A DNA stretch of 64,000 bases from Caballeronia mineralivorans PML1(12) (lineage in GTDB: Bacteria; Pseudomonadota; Gammaproteobacteria; Burkholderiales; Burkholderiaceae), in the NCBI RefSeq assembly GCF_001028175.1, contig NZ_AEJF01000180.1:1-64000 (forward strand), in the 5' to 3' direction. Below, one piece after another: positions 1-9,606 of this stretch. How positions within the stretch are numbered: the stretch's first letter is position 1; each line of letters starts with the position of its first letter. The position numbers and the translations under genes are program-made. A model generated the notes under the pieces. It was not told the DNA's origin. It saw only the letters and a list, made by a program, of their open reading frames with translations, and searched no databases.

Positions 1-14
1 TTTAATGCCGATGT

Positions 15-437
15 TTAAAGCCGCTTGCCGAAGCTGACCACTTCATCCATCTGGTACCCGAGCTTTGCGTAAAACCCCTGCGCCTCGGGCTTGTTCGCCA
101 TGATTTGCAGATTGAGCTTCGGACATCCGATGCAGGCAAGCGCGCGTTCCGCATGTTCGACCAGCGCGCGGCCATAACCATTGCCGCGCTGATCTTCAGC
201 CACGGCCAGCGAATACAGCCAACCGCGATGCCCGTCGTAACCCGCCATCACCGTGCCGATCAGACGCTCGTTCAACCAGCCGACGAAGAACAACTCCGGC
301 TGCATCGCGAGCTTGTTTCGAATCGATAACCGCGGATCGCGCTGTGGTTTGCCAGGCGTAGCGTATTCGGGAAACGCCTCAGACCAGAGCGCGAGCACGG
401 CCTGCGTGTCGCGCTCATCGAAGACCCGGATGATCAC
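15..437 (-). CDS. ypeA: GNAT family N-acetyltransferase (YpeA-like)
   Basis: A 140-residue single-domain acetyltransferase that would use acetyl-CoA to acetylate a small molecule or protein amine; the substrate is unknown. The acetyl-CoA binding motif A (QRGNGYGRAL, residues 83-92) follows the expected beta-strand, and the C-terminal strand ends in an FYAKLGY segment typical of the family. The length matches YpeA-type proteins. Its start overlaps the stop of the upstream acetylornithine transaminase by 4 nt, so the two are probably cotranscribed and translationally coupled. The YpeA name rests on overall resemblance only. Confidence 0.9.
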   Translation of the reverse strand: MIIRVFDERDTQAVLALWSEAFPEYATPGKPQRDPRLSIRNKLAMQPELFFVGWLNERLIGTVMAGYDGHRGWLYSLAVAEDQRGNGYGRALVEHAERALACIGCPKLNLQIMANKPEAQGFYAKLGYQMDEVVSFGKRL

Positions 438-1618
438 AGCGCGTCCAGCACAGACCGCAGCATCGACATCATCTGGTCGATCTCGTCCTTCGTCACGTTC
501 AGCGCCGGCATGAAGCGCAGCAGATTCGGCCGCGCTGCATTCAGAAGCAGACCATCCGGTCCCATATCGCGCGCCATTTCAACGATCTTCGGACCGTTGT
601 CGTTATTGAGCAGCAATGCGCGCAGCAGACCTTCGCCACGTTCGCCATTGAAACCGCGCTCTTCCGAAAGCTGCAATAGCTGAGCCTTCAGATAATCGCC
701 ACGCTCACGCACGCCTTCGAGAAAACCCGGCGCGGTCAGTTGCGAAATCACTGAGTAGCCCACGGCCGTCGTCAGCGGATTGCCGTTATACGTGCCGCCC
801 TGATCACCGGGTTCGAAGCACGCGACTTCCTTGGTCGACAGCAGCGCCGCCAAAGGCACGCCGCCGCCAATCCCCTTGCCCAGCGTCATGATGTCCGGCT
901 CCACGCCCGACAACTCATACGCGAACAAGGTCCCGGCACGGCCGCAACCGCTTTGCACTTCATCGACGATCATCAGCAAATTGTGCTTCTTCGTCAGTGC
1001 GCGCAGCGCCTGCATGAACTCGCGCGTTGCCGGGATCACGCCGCCTTCGCCTTGAATTGGCTCGAGCATCACGCCGACGGTTTTATCGGTGATGAGCTTT
1101 TCCACCGATGCAATGTCGTTCAGGTCGGCCTTCGGAAAGCCCGGCACTTGCGGTGCATAAATGGTGTCCCAGCCCGGCTTGCCGCTCGCCGACATGGTGG
1201 CCAGCGTGCGCCCGTGGAAGCTGTGATCGAAGGTGATGATCTCGTACGCGCCGCCCTTGAACTTCTTGCCCCACTTGCGCGCGAGTTTGATGGCACCTTC
1301 GTTGGCTTCCGCGCCGCTGTTGGCGAAGAACACTTTGTCGAAGCAGCTGTTCGCGGTGAGCAGGCCGGCGAGCTGGGCCATCGGCGCGTTGTAGAAAGCC
1401 GGCGACGGGTTGATCAGCGTGCGGGACTGCTTGTCCATGGCTTCGATCATGCCGTCGTTGCAATGACCGAGACTATTCACCGCCCAACCCTGGATGAAGT
1501 CGAGGTATCGCTTCTCGTTGTTGTCGTAGAGCCAGGAACCCTTGCCGTGCGTGAACACGATCTCAGGACGGTTCGTGATGAACATCAGCGATTCGACGGG
1601 ATACTCTTGGAAATTCAT
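434..1618 (-). CDS. argD: Acetylornithine transaminase (class III aminotransferase)
   Basis: A PLP-dependent fold-type I enzyme converting N-acetylglutamate semialdehyde and glutamate to N-acetylornithine in arginine biosynthesis, or running in reverse in catabolism. The 394 residues show NSGAEANE (100-107), the PLP-contacting Asp in VDEVQ (218-222) and the Schiff-base lysine at about 248 in TLGKGIGGG. I chose the start at 1618 because the family begins with MNFQEYPVES; the frame stays open 63 nt further upstream, but those residues are not family-like. It closely resembles ArgD of other Burkholderia. AstC-type or ornithine transaminase activity cannot be excluded from sequence alone. Confidence 0.92.
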   Translation of the reverse strand: MNFQEYPVESLMFITNRPEIVFTHGKGSWLYDNNEKRYLDFIQGWAVNSLGHCNDGMIEAMDKQSRTLINPSPAFYNAPMAQLAGLLTANSCFDKVFFANSGAEANEGAIKLARKWGKKFKGGAYEIITFDHSFHGRTLATMSASGKPGWDTIYAPQVPGFPKADLNDIASVEKLITDKTVGVMLEPIQGEGGVIPATREFMQALRALTKKHNLLMIVDEVQSGCGRAGTLFAYELSGVEPDIMTLGKGIGGGVPLAALLSTKEVACFEPGDQGGTYNGNPLTTAVGYSVISQLTAPGFLEGVRERGDYLKAQLLQLSEERGFNGERGEGLLRALLLNNDNGPKIVEMARDMGPDGLLLNAARPNLLRFMPALNVTKDEIDQMMSMLRSVLDAL

Positions 1619-1682
1619 GACGGCGGGCTCCACGAAAACAGCAAGGAAAAAAGACGGCGGGATTAAAAACCGAACCAACAAT

Positions 1683-1709
1683 GCAAAAAGCCACGGAATT
1701 CCGTGGCTT
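1683..1709 (-). terminator. Rho-independent terminator
   Basis: A perfect palindrome centred on an EcoRI-like GAATTC (stem GCCACGG, loop AATT) is followed on the minus strand by a T run. It lies downstream of the ferredoxin-type reductase gene (1915-2946) and upstream of the transaminase gene, so it should insulate the two transcripts. Confidence 0.75.
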
Positions 1710-1914
1710 CATAGTGTCGAAGTGTGCGCTGGTTCGAAAACTCAAGCGCCAATCCGTGACCAGCCAGCGGCATCCCTAGGGAAGCGACGAGCTGCGACGT
1801 CGAAGAGTGGCGTAAATTTTGAGCATTCGCGAAGAATACGACACGAAGTTCCTGCGTGTAAACCATGGCGGCCCGATTTTTGTCGAGCCGCCACACTCGC
1901 AGGCTAAATCGCGG

Positions 1915-2946
1915 CTAAACCGGATTGGCGAGATCTGCCGCGCTGGTGAACGAGTCGGCGTAGAACTCGTCTTCAGGCAAGCGGTGATGGCTCGTGAAAT
2001 CGCGCTGGGCGGATTCCACCATCACCGGCGCACCGCACGCGTACACCTGATACGCGCTCAAGTCTGGCAGATCTTCGATGACAGCACGATGAACGAAGCC
2101 CGTGCGCCCCGTCCACGCGTCGCTTGCATCGGGTTCCGACAACACCGGCACGAACGAGAAGTTCGGCACGTCCTTCGCCCATTGTTCGGCGAGATCCATC
2201 ATGTACAGGTCTTGCTTGCGGCGGCCGCCCCAGTACAGCGTCATCGGCCGGTTCAGGTTCTTGAACACCGCATGTTCGATAATCGCCTTGATCGGCGCAA
2301 AGCCGGTGCCGGACGCGAGCAGCACGATCGGCTTCTCTGAATCTTCGCGCAGGAAGAACGTGCCGAGCGGGCCTTCGAAGCGCAGGATGTCGCGCTCTTT
2401 CATGGCGCCGAACACGTGGTCCGTGAACGTGCCGCCGGGCATATGGCGAACGTGCAGCTCGATCGGGCCTTCGTGATGCGGCGGGCTTGCCATCGAATAG
2501 CTGCGGCGCTTGCCGTCTTTCAGGATGAATTCGATGTACTGTCCGGCCAGGTATTGCAGCCGTTCGTTGGCAGGCAATTGCAGCTTCAGTTCCACAACGT
2601 CGGCCGCCTTGCGTTCCAGCGCGTTCACGCGGCAAGGCAGCTTCTTCACCTGGATATCGCCGACGCCCGCCACTTCGCGCACGTCGACCACCAGATCGCC
2701 CTTGGCCGTCGCGCAGCAGAGCAATGCCATGCCGCGGGTTTTTTCGTCGTTGGACAACGCCGACGACGAATGCGGCGCCTGCTCGACCTCGCCGGAGACG
2801 ACCGTGCCTTTGCATGAACCGCAGGCTCCGTTCTTGCAGCCGTAGGGAAGTCCGATGCCCTGGCGCAATGCGGCGAGCAGCACCGCCTCGTCGGGTTCTA
2901 CTTGGAACTGCCGGCCGCTTTGCCGGAGCGTAACGTTGAAAGCCAT
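1915..2946 (-). CDS. 2Fe-2S ferredoxin-FAD/NAD(P)H oxidoreductase (CDP-6-deoxyglucoseen reductase-like)
   Basis: A 343-residue electron-transfer flavoprotein. The N-terminal plant-type ferredoxin domain (1-92) has cluster cysteines C37, C42, C45 and C77. The FAD-binding domain carries RRSYSMAS (147-154), and the NAD(P)H domain has GTGFAPIK (213-220) and a late CGAP motif. This order matches AscD/RfbI-like reductases and reductases of ring-hydroxylating oxygenases. No oxygenase or deoxysugar gene lies nearby, so the electron acceptor is unknown. The gene is divergent from the SDR gene at 3007 and is followed by a clear terminator. Confidence 0.85.
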   Translation of the reverse strand: MAFNVTLRQSGRQFQVEPDEAVLLAALRQGIGLPYGCKNGACGSCKGTVVSGEVEQAPHSSSALSNDEKTRGMALLCCATAKGDLVVDVREVAGVGDIQVKKLPCRVNALERKAADVVELKLQLPANERLQYLAGQYIEFILKDGKRRSYSMASPPHHEGPIELHVRHMPGGTFTDHVFGAMKERDILRFEGPLGTFFLREDSEKPIVLLASGTGFAPIKAIIEHAVFKNLNRPMTLYWGGRRKQDLYMMDLAEQWAKDVPNFSFVPVLSEPDASDAWTGRTGFVHRAVIEDLPDLSAYQVYACGAPVMVESAQRDFTSHHRLPEDEFYADSFTSAADLANPV

Positions 2947-3006
2947 AGATCCTGGATGAGTTGGGGTGAAACAAATGCCAAAGCTGTCGCGGCTACAATC
3001 GACAGC

Positions 3007-4119
3007 ATGATCGCCACTCGAAAACTACGCCGCGCGCGTGTGCTGATCGCCGGTTGCGGCGATGTCGGCCTGCGTTGCGTGCCGCTTCTTGCACACCGTG
3101 CCGCCGCGCCTCGCGTGATCGCACTTTCAAGCCAGCCCGCGCGCGTGACCGAACTACGCGCAGCCGGCACGACGCCGTTGATCGGCGACCTGGACGAGCG
3201 CCGCAGCTTGCGACGGCTGGCCGGTCTCGCATCGACTGTGCTGCATCTGGCGCCGCCCCAGAAAACGGGCGACGACGACACCAGGACCCGCGCGCTGATT
3301 GCCGCTTTGAGCGCGCCGCGACGCTCCGTTGCGCGCGCTGTGACCAGCGCGGTTGCCCGGCAGCGAGCGTGGCGCGGATGGTTTCGCGCGACCTTCAAGA
3401 GCAGCAAGCCGGCGGGCGCGAATACGCGCGCTAAAGCCATAAAAAGAGCGCCTATTGTACCCGACCGGGTTTCGAGCGCTGCCGCGCGCGGCTGGCCGAT
3501 ACGCGTGGTTTATGCGAGTACCTCCGGGGTTTATGGCGATTGCGGCGGGGCGTGGATCGATGAAACGCGGCCGGTGCGGCCGGACAACGCGCGTGCGAAA
3601 CGGCGGGTATCGGCGGAAACGCAATTGCGCCGGGCGGCACGACGCGGTGTGTTGAACGCATCGATTGTGCGGATTCCCGGCATTTACGCCGGCAACCGGC
3701 TACCGCTGGCAAGGCTGCAAAAGGGGACGCCTGCTTTGGCGCCAGCCGACGATGTCTATACCAACCATATCCACGCCGACGATCTTGCGGCCATTCTCGT
3801 GCTCGCGATCCGGCGGGCGTGGCCGCAGCGCGTGGTGCATGCATCGGACGACAGCGAGTTGCGCATGGGCGAGTATTTCGACCGTATCGCCGATGCGTTC
3901 GGTTTGCCGCGCGCCCCCCGCGTTTCGCGTGAGCAAGCGGAGGCGCAGCTCGAGCCGATGATGCTCTCGTTCATGCGTGAATCGCGACGTCTGCAGAACA
4001 CCCGGCTGCGGGACGAATTGCGTTACACGCTGCGTTATCCGAGCATCGACGACTTCTTGCGCGAGGCGCGGATTGATCCAACCGTCACATCAATACCGGT
4101 AGCGTCTCCAGCAGGATGA
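3007..4119 (+). CDS. NAD(P)-binding SDR/epimerase family protein (YeeZ-like)
   Basis: A 370-residue Rossmann-fold protein with the dinucleotide motif GCGDVG (16-21) and a YASTSGVYGD segment of the extended SDR type in the middle. About 50 basic residues are inserted between the first third and this motif, which is unusual for YeeZ-like proteins. I place the start at 3007, giving the Rossmann strand directly after a short basic N terminus; an upstream ATG at 2902 would overlap the divergent reductase gene. The substrate cannot be inferred. The 3' end overlaps a small membrane protein gene on the opposite strand. Confidence 0.75.
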   Translation: MIATRKLRRARVLIAGCGDVGLRCVPLLAHRAAAPRVIALSSQPARVTELRAAGTTPLIGDLDERRSLRRLAGLASTVLHLAPPQKTGDDDTRTRALIAALSAPRRSVARAVTSAVARQRAWRGWFRATFKSSKPAGANTRAKAIKRAPIVPDRVSSAAARGWPIRVVYASTSGVYGDCGGAWIDETRPVRPDNARAKRRVSAETQLRRAARRGVLNASIVRIPGIYAGNRLPLARLQKGTPALAPADDVYTNHIHADDLAAILVLAIRRAWPQRVVHASDDSELRMGEYFDRIADAFGLPRAPRVSREQAEAQLEPMMLSFMRESRRLQNTRLRDELRYTLRYPSIDDFLREARIDPTVTSIPVASPAG

Positions 4120-4261
4120 AGCACAGCAAAGCCCCAATTAGCGCGCCGATCAGGTTGGGTTGATAGCGGTGGCGCAGATGCATCGTCACGAGCAATCCAA
4201 CGATGAACAACACGCTGATCGCCACGAACGCAATCATTGCAATGGTCATGTGAGTGGCCAT
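4085..4261 (-). CDS. Small two-helix membrane protein, 58 aa, unknown function
   Basis: A short frame beginning MATHMTIAMI, with an excellent Shine-Dalgarno (AGGAGG, 6 nt before the ATG). It encodes a first hydrophobic helix (about residues 5-26), a basic histidine-containing loop (HLRHRYQPN), and a second helix (about 38-55). The 3' end overlaps the convergent SDR gene by 35 bp. It is short enough to be missed by many gene callers. I recognise no family; the strong RBS and two clean transmembrane segments are the evidence that it is real. Confidence 0.65.
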   Translation of the reverse strand: MATHMTIAMIAFVAISVLFIVGLLVTMHLRHRYQPNLIGALIGALLCFILLETLPVLM

Positions 4262-4369
4262 GATGGCCCTCCTGCTTCTTTTAATAGTCGTGTAATCAGT
4301 ATAGTTTTACGTCGTAAGAAAGACATGCTGCATCGCACAGGGGTTTTCCCGGGCTGTGGCGGAATTGTT

Positions 4370-5248
4370 CTACAGTGCGAACGAATCGATAAATTCCGAT
4401 ACATCGGCCAGCACCGTCGAGTGCCCGCGCAGCGTAGCGGCGAGTGCCGACACTATTCGGATATGGCCCACGCCGTCGTAGTGCTTCACTTCCACCCGGT
4501 CGCCGTGTCGCCGCAAAACCGCCGCTAACCGGTCGGTGTTGCCCGGATCGACGACAAGATCGTCAGTGCCGGCGGCAAGGAACATTGGCGGCTCGTGGCC
4601 GGTGACGAAATTGATTGGCTGGCTCTCTGCGCGCGTACTCGCCGGAAATACATCGAGCAGCGTGCGGTCCTTGATCGGCAGGAAATCATAGGGTCCAGCT
4701 AAACCGATCACGCCGCGCAAGTCGGCTTTCGACATCGATTGCGAAGCGAGATAACGTGGATCGGTGGCGATCAGCGCAGCGAGATGTGCACCCGCCGAAT
4801 GGCCCATTACAAAGAGCCGCGCCGGATCGCCGCCGAATTCATGCGCGTGATCGCGCGTCCAGCGAACGGCGGCCGCGGCGTCATCGACAAAACCCGGGAA
4901 CGCCGTTTCCGGATACGTGCGGTAGTCCGGCATCACCGCCACGTATCCACGCGACGTCAACGCCTGCGCAACAAACAGATAATTGCCACGATCCCCGTTC
5001 TGCCAGCTTCCGCCGTAAAAGAACACGACAACTGGCCGCGTCTCACTACGTGCAACGGCTGCGGTGGGAACGTAGACATCGAGCGCCTGACGCGGATCGC
5101 TTCCGTACGCAATATCCGGTGTCTTCCGGTAGCCGCCCGACGGAATAGTGGCGTTCAGAAGTTTGACGGGACTACAGGCGGCGAGTGCCGCAGCGCCAAG
5201 ACTGGCAAGACCGAATGTCACGATGCGGCGTTTTTGTTGTGCGGGCAT
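4370..5248 (-). CDS. Alpha/beta hydrolase lipoprotein (esterase/lipase, BD-FAE type)
   Basis: A 292-residue secreted hydrolase. A twin-basic N terminus (QKRR) and hydrophobic segment end in the lipobox LAAC (22-25), so it is probably a lipoprotein. The oxyanion-hole motif FFYGGSW is followed by the nucleophile elbow GHSAGAH; the acid lies in the DDLVVDP region and the catalytic histidine in DGVGH near the C terminus. The architecture matches carboxylesterases of the BD-FAE/lipase class (compare HGGxW). The natural substrate is unknown. Confidence 0.85.
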   Translation of the reverse strand: MPAQQKRRIVTFGLASLGAAALAACSPVKLLNATIPSGGYRKTPDIAYGSDPRQALDVYVPTAAVARSETRPVVVFFYGGSWQNGDRGNYLFVAQALTSRGYVAVMPDYRTYPETAFPGFVDDAAAAVRWTRDHAHEFGGDPARLFVMGHSAGAHLAALIATDPRYLASQSMSKADLRGVIGLAGPYDFLPIKDRTLLDVFPASTRAESQPINFVTGHEPPMFLAAGTDDLVVDPGNTDRLAAVLRRHGDRVEVKHYDGVGHIRIVSALAATLRGHSTVLADVSEFIDSFAL

Positions 5249-5424
5249 AGGTGTCGAAAAGCAATGGATGCCACGTTCTACGCTTGAAGCGCCCGGATGG
5301 ATGCAGCGCGCTTTGGTAGGACGTTAAACCCCGCGCGGTCGCGGCTCCGCTCGCTGTCGCACGAATGACATCGGAAGCGCGTCACATTGTCTGGGCGCAC
5401 CGCTCGTGTGACCACGCAAGCCAG

Positions 5425-6138
5425 TCAGCTTTGCCGCAACATGGCCAGGTCTGCATCGTCGAGCCACCGCCATTGGCCTTCGTCCAGATCGTCAGGCAAA
5501 CCAAAACCGCCGATGCGCTCCCGATGCAACTTCTCCACCCGGTTGCCCGCCGCCGCAACCATCCGCTTCACTTGGTGATACTTGCCTTCGAGCACCGAAA
5601 GCTCGAGCACATGTTCATCGCGCTGCTTGGCGCCGACGGCCGCAATAGGCTGCGATTCGCCGTGCAGCAAGACGCCGTTGCGCAGTGCCGAGAGTTGGGC
5701 GTCGTCGAGAGGATGGCGCGTGGTCGCGAGATAAACCTTCGGCACCTTGCGTTTCGGCGATGTGAACGCATGCACGAACGCGCCGTCATCGGAGAGGAGC
5801 AGAAGGCCGGTCGTGTCCTGATCCAGGCGGCCCACGCATTGCACGCCGCGCTCGGGCAACTGCGGCGGCAAGAGGTGAAAGACGCTCAGGTGGTGCTGCG
5901 GATCGCGTGAGCACTCGTAGCCCGGAGGCTTGTTCAGCACCAGATAAGCTTTTTCCCGATACCGCCACGTGGTGCCATCGACTTGAAACTCGAACGAGGA
6001 GAGCGTGTCGGATGTTATTTCCGTCGCCGGATTGATGCAGGGCGAGCCGGCAATCGACACGCGCTGATCGGCTACAAGCGCGCGGCATTGGCGGCGTGAG
6101 CCGAAGCCCTGCGAGAAGAGAATGCGTTCGAGATCCAT
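5425..6138 (-). CDS. rsuA: 16S rRNA pseudouridine synthase RsuA
   Basis: Isomerises uridine to pseudouridine in 16S rRNA (position 516 in E. coli). The 237-residue protein has an N-terminal S4-like RNA-binding segment (1-50) and a catalytic domain with the RsuA-family motif GRLDQDTTG (103-111), whose Asp106 is the expected nucleophile. The KYHQVKRM motif near residue 190 is characteristic of RsuA/RluB/E/F. Length is normal. It stands alone between the hydrolase gene and the divergent poxB. Confidence 0.92.
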   Translation of the reverse strand: MDLERILFSQGFGSRRQCRALVADQRVSIAGSPCINPATEITSDTLSSFEFQVDGTTWRYREKAYLVLNKPPGYECSRDPQHHLSVFHLLPPQLPERGVQCVGRLDQDTTGLLLLSDDGAFVHAFTSPKRKVPKVYLATTRHPLDDAQLSALRNGVLLHGESQPIAAVGAKQRDEHVLELSVLEGKYHQVKRMVAAAGNRVEKLHRERIGGFGLPDDLDEGQWRWLDDADLAMLRQS

Positions 6139-6420
6139 CGGGCGGTTCTTGGCTCAGGCAGAGAGGAGGGGCGGGCGGACATTCTAGCAACCGGTGCGCT
6201 TCAGTCTCGTATGGCCGTTTTGGTATGGCGTGCATGCCGCGCCAGCGCCCCAATGTCGGCCACTCGTAAGGCAGGCCGATTAAGGTTTTTTCATAATTGA
6301 CCCTCGGCATCGCGTTTATGCTTTTCGCTTTGAGCCATTGCACACGTATGACGAAAGGACGCTGATAACCCGGCATCCAATCGACCACTCCGATTCCTCT
6401 TTTCACCCAAGGAGCAGGAC

Positions 6421-8142
6421 ATGGCACGAAACACGGTTGCGGAATTTTTGGCAAAAACCCTGGCGGCAGCAGGCGTCGAACGTATCTGGGGCGTCACCGG
6501 CGACAGCCTGAACGGACTCGCCTACAGCCTTGACCAGGTCGGCTCGATCCGATGGATGCACACACGCCACGAGGAAGTCGCCGCGTTCGCGGCAGGCGCC
6601 GACGCGGCATCGACGGGAAAGCTTGCGGTGTGCGCCGGCAGTTGCGGCCCGGGCAACCTGCACCTCATCAACGGCTTGTACGACTGTCATCGGAACCAGC
6701 AACCGGTGTTGGCGATCGCAGCGCATATCCCGTCGTCGGAGATCGGCTTGGGCTACTTTCAGGAGACCCATCCGACCGCGCTCTTCAAGGAATGCAGCCA
6801 TTACGTCGAACTGGTGTCGAGCGCCGCGCAGTTTCCCCGCGTGCTCGCCCGCGCGATGCGCACGGCGATCGAAGAGCGCGGCGTCGCGGTGATCGTGCTG
6901 CCCGGTGATGTTGCGTTGAGCGAAGCGCCTGCGGAAACGCCTAGCTGGTCCGCAACGGGTCCATCGACCATCCTGCCCTCGGACATCGATATCGACCGGC
7001 TCGCGGCCATGCTGAACGAGTCCGAAGCGGTGACGCTGATGTGCGGCAGCGGCACTGCGGGCGCGCATGACGAAGTGGTGGCGCTCGCGGACGTGCTCGG
7101 CGCACCGGTCGTCCACGCGATGCGCGGCAAGCAGTTCATCGAATGGGACAACCCGTATGACGTCGGCATGACCGGTCTGATCGGCTTCAGTTCGGGCTAT
7201 CACGCGATGATGTCGTGCGACACGCTGCTCCTGCTCGGCTGCGACTTTCCCTACCGGCCGTTCTATCCCACCGACGCCGAGATCATCCAGATCGACTGGC
7301 GCGGCTCGAAGCTGGGCTCTCGCGCGCCGCTCGCGCTGGGGCTGGTCGGCACGGTCAAGGAGACGATCTCAGCGGTCCTGCCGAAGCTCACACGCAAGGC
7401 GGACCGCAATTTCATCGATACCGCCCGCAAGCACTATGCATCGGCGAGAAAAGGACTCGACGAACTCGCGACGCCGTCGGGCCCGGGCAGGCCGATTCAT
7501 CCGCAGTATCTGACCCGGCTTATCGACGAAGCCGCCGCCGAAGACGCTATTTTCACCGCCGATGTCGGCACGCCGACGGTCTGGGCCGCCCGTTATCTCA
7601 CGATGAACGGTAAGCGCCAGCTTCACGGCTCGTTCAACCACGGCTCCATGGCAAACGCAATGCCGCAAGCACTCGGCGCGCAGGGCGCGAACCCGGGGCG
7701 TCAGGTGATCTCGCTGTCGGGCGATGGTGGGTTATCGATGCTGCTTGGCGACTTGCTCAGCGCTCGCCAGCTCGATCTCCCGATCAAAGTGATGGTTTAT
7801 AACAACAGTCTGCTCGGCTTCGTTTCGATGGAACTCAAGGCCGCCGGTTATCTGGATACCAACGTCGATCTCGCGAAAACCGACTTCGCGGCCATTGCCC
7901 AGGGGGCGGGCATTTTCAGCATCCGGGTGGAGGAGTCCGAGGATATTGCCGAGGCGCTGCAGAAGGCCTTTGCTTATCCCGGGCCGGCGCTCGTGGACGT
8001 GGTGACATCCAAGCACGAACTGGCCATGCCGCCAAAAGTGGAACTGGCGCAGGCGAAGGGATTCAGCCTCTACATGCTGCGCGCGATCCTGAATGGTCGC
8101 GGCGACGAAATCGTTGAGTTGGCGAAAACCAACTTTCGATAG
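6421..8142 (+). CDS. poxB: Pyruvate dehydrogenase (quinone) / pyruvate oxidase, ThDP-dependent
   Basis: A 573-residue ThDP enzyme that would oxidatively decarboxylate pyruvate to acetate and CO2, passing electrons to ubiquinone at the membrane. The N-terminal Pyr domain has the activating glutamate in HEEVAAFAA. The middle FAD-binding domain follows, and the PP domain has GDGGLSML to YNN, the Mg-ThDP motif. Length and layout fit PoxB of E. coli; the C-terminal region is present. RBS AAGGAG lies before the ATG. In E. coli poxB is stationary-phase regulated; no sigma-S promoter could be assigned here. Confidence 0.9.
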   Translation: MARNTVAEFLAKTLAAAGVERIWGVTGDSLNGLAYSLDQVGSIRWMHTRHEEVAAFAAGADAASTGKLAVCAGSCGPGNLHLINGLYDCHRNQQPVLAIAAHIPSSEIGLGYFQETHPTALFKECSHYVELVSSAAQFPRVLARAMRTAIEERGVAVIVLPGDVALSEAPAETPSWSATGPSTILPSDIDIDRLAAMLNESEAVTLMCGSGTAGAHDEVVALADVLGAPVVHAMRGKQFIEWDNPYDVGMTGLIGFSSGYHAMMSCDTLLLLGCDFPYRPFYPTDAEIIQIDWRGSKLGSRAPLALGLVGTVKETISAVLPKLTRKADRNFIDTARKHYASARKGLDELATPSGPGRPIHPQYLTRLIDEAAAEDAIFTADVGTPTVWAARYLTMNGKRQLHGSFNHGSMANAMPQALGAQGANPGRQVISLSGDGGLSMLLGDLLSARQLDLPIKVMVYNNSLLGFVSMELKAAGYLDTNVDLAKTDFAAIAQGAGIFSIRVEESEDIAEALQKAFAYPGPALVDVVTSKHELAMPPKVELAQAKGFSLYMLRAILNGRGDEIVELAKTNFR

Positions 8143-8228
8143 GAATGCGCTGAATTCGTTGAAATTCTCAGCATTTCGAACAACAATGCGGTGCTGCAAT
8201 TGATTCATCACTCCAGGGAGATTGGCAA

Positions 8229-8519
8229 ATGAAGAAGTTCTCGCAAATTGCAATAGTTGGTGCGCTCGCTTTCGCGTTCGCAGGCACGGCAATGGCTCAG
8301 TCGGGTGGCGGCGGTTCGAAGACGGACACCAGCAAGCCTGCTGTCAGTCCCAAAGAACCCAAGCCGCACCTGCCGCACTTCAAACATCATAAGAAAGCAG
8401 CATCCGAAACGGGCGGCACGACGTTGCATCAGCAGGACAAGGCATCGCACCTGAAGGGCGCCTCGGCTGCAGCAGCCGCGTCGGCCATGGGCACGAACGA
8501 CAAGGGCGCACCGCAGTAA
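8229..8519 (+). CDS. Small secreted/periplasmic protein, unknown function
   Basis: A 96-residue protein with a clear Sec signal peptide (MKKFSQ start, hydrophobic core, cleavage after AMAQ at about residue 24). The mature part is low-complexity: Gly/Ser-rich, then basic His/Lys-rich (PKPHLPHFKHHKK), then Ala-rich. RBS AGGGAG lies upstream and a strong terminator downstream. Similar short His/Lys-rich exported proteins are common in Burkholderia, but I know no function. The gap of 86 bp to poxB allows cotranscription. Confidence 0.75.
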   Translation: MKKFSQIAIVGALAFAFAGTAMAQSGGGGSKTDTSKPAVSPKEPKPHLPHFKHHKKAASETGGTTLHQQDKASHLKGASAAAAASAMGTNDKGAPQ

Positions 8520-8571
8520 GCGGCTAAGCCTGGCAGCAAGGCGCGCGGGGCGGCAAGCTTCGTGTGCGAGA

Positions 8572-8609
8572 TGCGGCGGCACGTGCGAGCGTGCCGCCGC
8601 ATTGTTTTT
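8572..8609 (+). terminator. Rho-independent terminator
   Basis: A 12-bp GC-rich stem (TGCGGCGGCACG paired with its complement, loop TGCGAG) is followed by a T-rich run. It sits about 50 bp after the stop of the small secreted protein gene and faces the end of the convergent LysR gene. Confidence 0.85.
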
Positions 8610-8649
8610 GGGTGCGCGGAACCTTGAGGGCGCCCCGTCCCTTGTGTAT

Positions 8650-9531
8650 TCATCCCATCTCGCCGCGCACGCACTGCAGCGCGCAATCCACCAGGCCGCG
8701 AATCAGCCGCTCACGCACTGACGCCCGTTTCCAGAGCACGCCAAAGCGGCGCGGTTCCGATTCCATCGGCAAGCTGAGCCGGGCGATGCGCAGTGCGCTC
8801 GTCATCGGCGAGGCGACATCGGGGGCGAGAGACACCCCCAGCCCGCGATCCACCATCATCGCGATGGCTGCGAGTGAACTCAGCTCGAAGCGCTCGTTCG
8901 GCACGATGCCGACACGCCTTAGATACCGCTCCGCTTCCTTGCCGCCGGCCAGCGACCGGTCGTAGCGGATCAATGGCTCGTGCGCGAGCAGGTCATGCGC
9001 ATCACGCTTCGCGAGCCGCTGCGGCGCGATCACCACGAGCGGTTCCTCGCGCAGCAATTCCCACACGAAGGTTTTCGGCATGGCGAAGGCGGGATGCGTG
9101 CAGACGGCGGCATCAACGTCGCCCTGTCGCAATGCTTCATACAATTCCGCCGATGTCCCCGACTGGATGAACACCTTCACCTGCGGATGAGCGGTGACGA
9201 AACGCGCGAGGATGTCCGGCAGCAGGCTATGCAACGCCGTATTGATCGTGCCAAGCCTGAGTTCGCCGGTCGCGTATTCGTTGTTGGCGAGGATTTTCAG
9301 GTCGGCGAGCTCGCGCAGCAAACCTCGCGATTGGGCCACTATGCGGCTGCCTGCCGGCGTGAGCGACACCGTCCGTCCCGCACGTGCAAGCAGCGGCGCG
9401 CCGAACTCGCGTTCGAGCGTACGGATCTGCTGCGCCACCGCGGCGGGCGTCAGGTCGAGGCGGCGAGCGGCTTCCGCCATTGACCCGGTATCGACGACCA
9501 GCAGGAAGCTGGTCAGGAACGACGTCTCCAT
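8650..9531 (-). CDS. LysR family transcriptional regulator
   Basis: A 293-residue regulator with the N-terminal winged HTH (about 1-60, including AARRLDLTPAAVAQQIRTLE) and a periplasmic-binding-like effector domain (about 88-290). I take the start at 9531 (METSFLTSF), the usual distance before the HTH; a start 30 nt upstream is possible. The gene is divergent from the CoA-ester lyase operon with only about 75 bp between starts, so it very probably controls that operon in response to its substrate or an intermediate. Confidence 0.88.
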   Translation of the reverse strand: METSFLTSFLLVVDTGSMAEAARRLDLTPAAVAQQIRTLEREFGAPLLARAGRTVSLTPAGSRIVAQSRGLLRELADLKILANNEYATGELRLGTINTALHSLLPDILARFVTAHPQVKVFIQSGTSAELYEALRQGDVDAAVCTHPAFAMPKTFVWELLREEPLVVIAPQRLAKRDAHDLLAHEPLIRYDRSLAGGKEAERYLRRVGIVPNERFELSSLAAIAMMVDRGLGVSLAPDVASPMTSALRIARLSLPMESEPRRFGVLWKRASVRERLIRGLVDCALQCVRGEMG

Positions 9532-9606
9532 GAAGATACTTTTAGTTGATTTTGAAGGCACATTCTATCGCTTTATCTTCATTGTTCCGATGACTAGACT
9601 GGCGGC

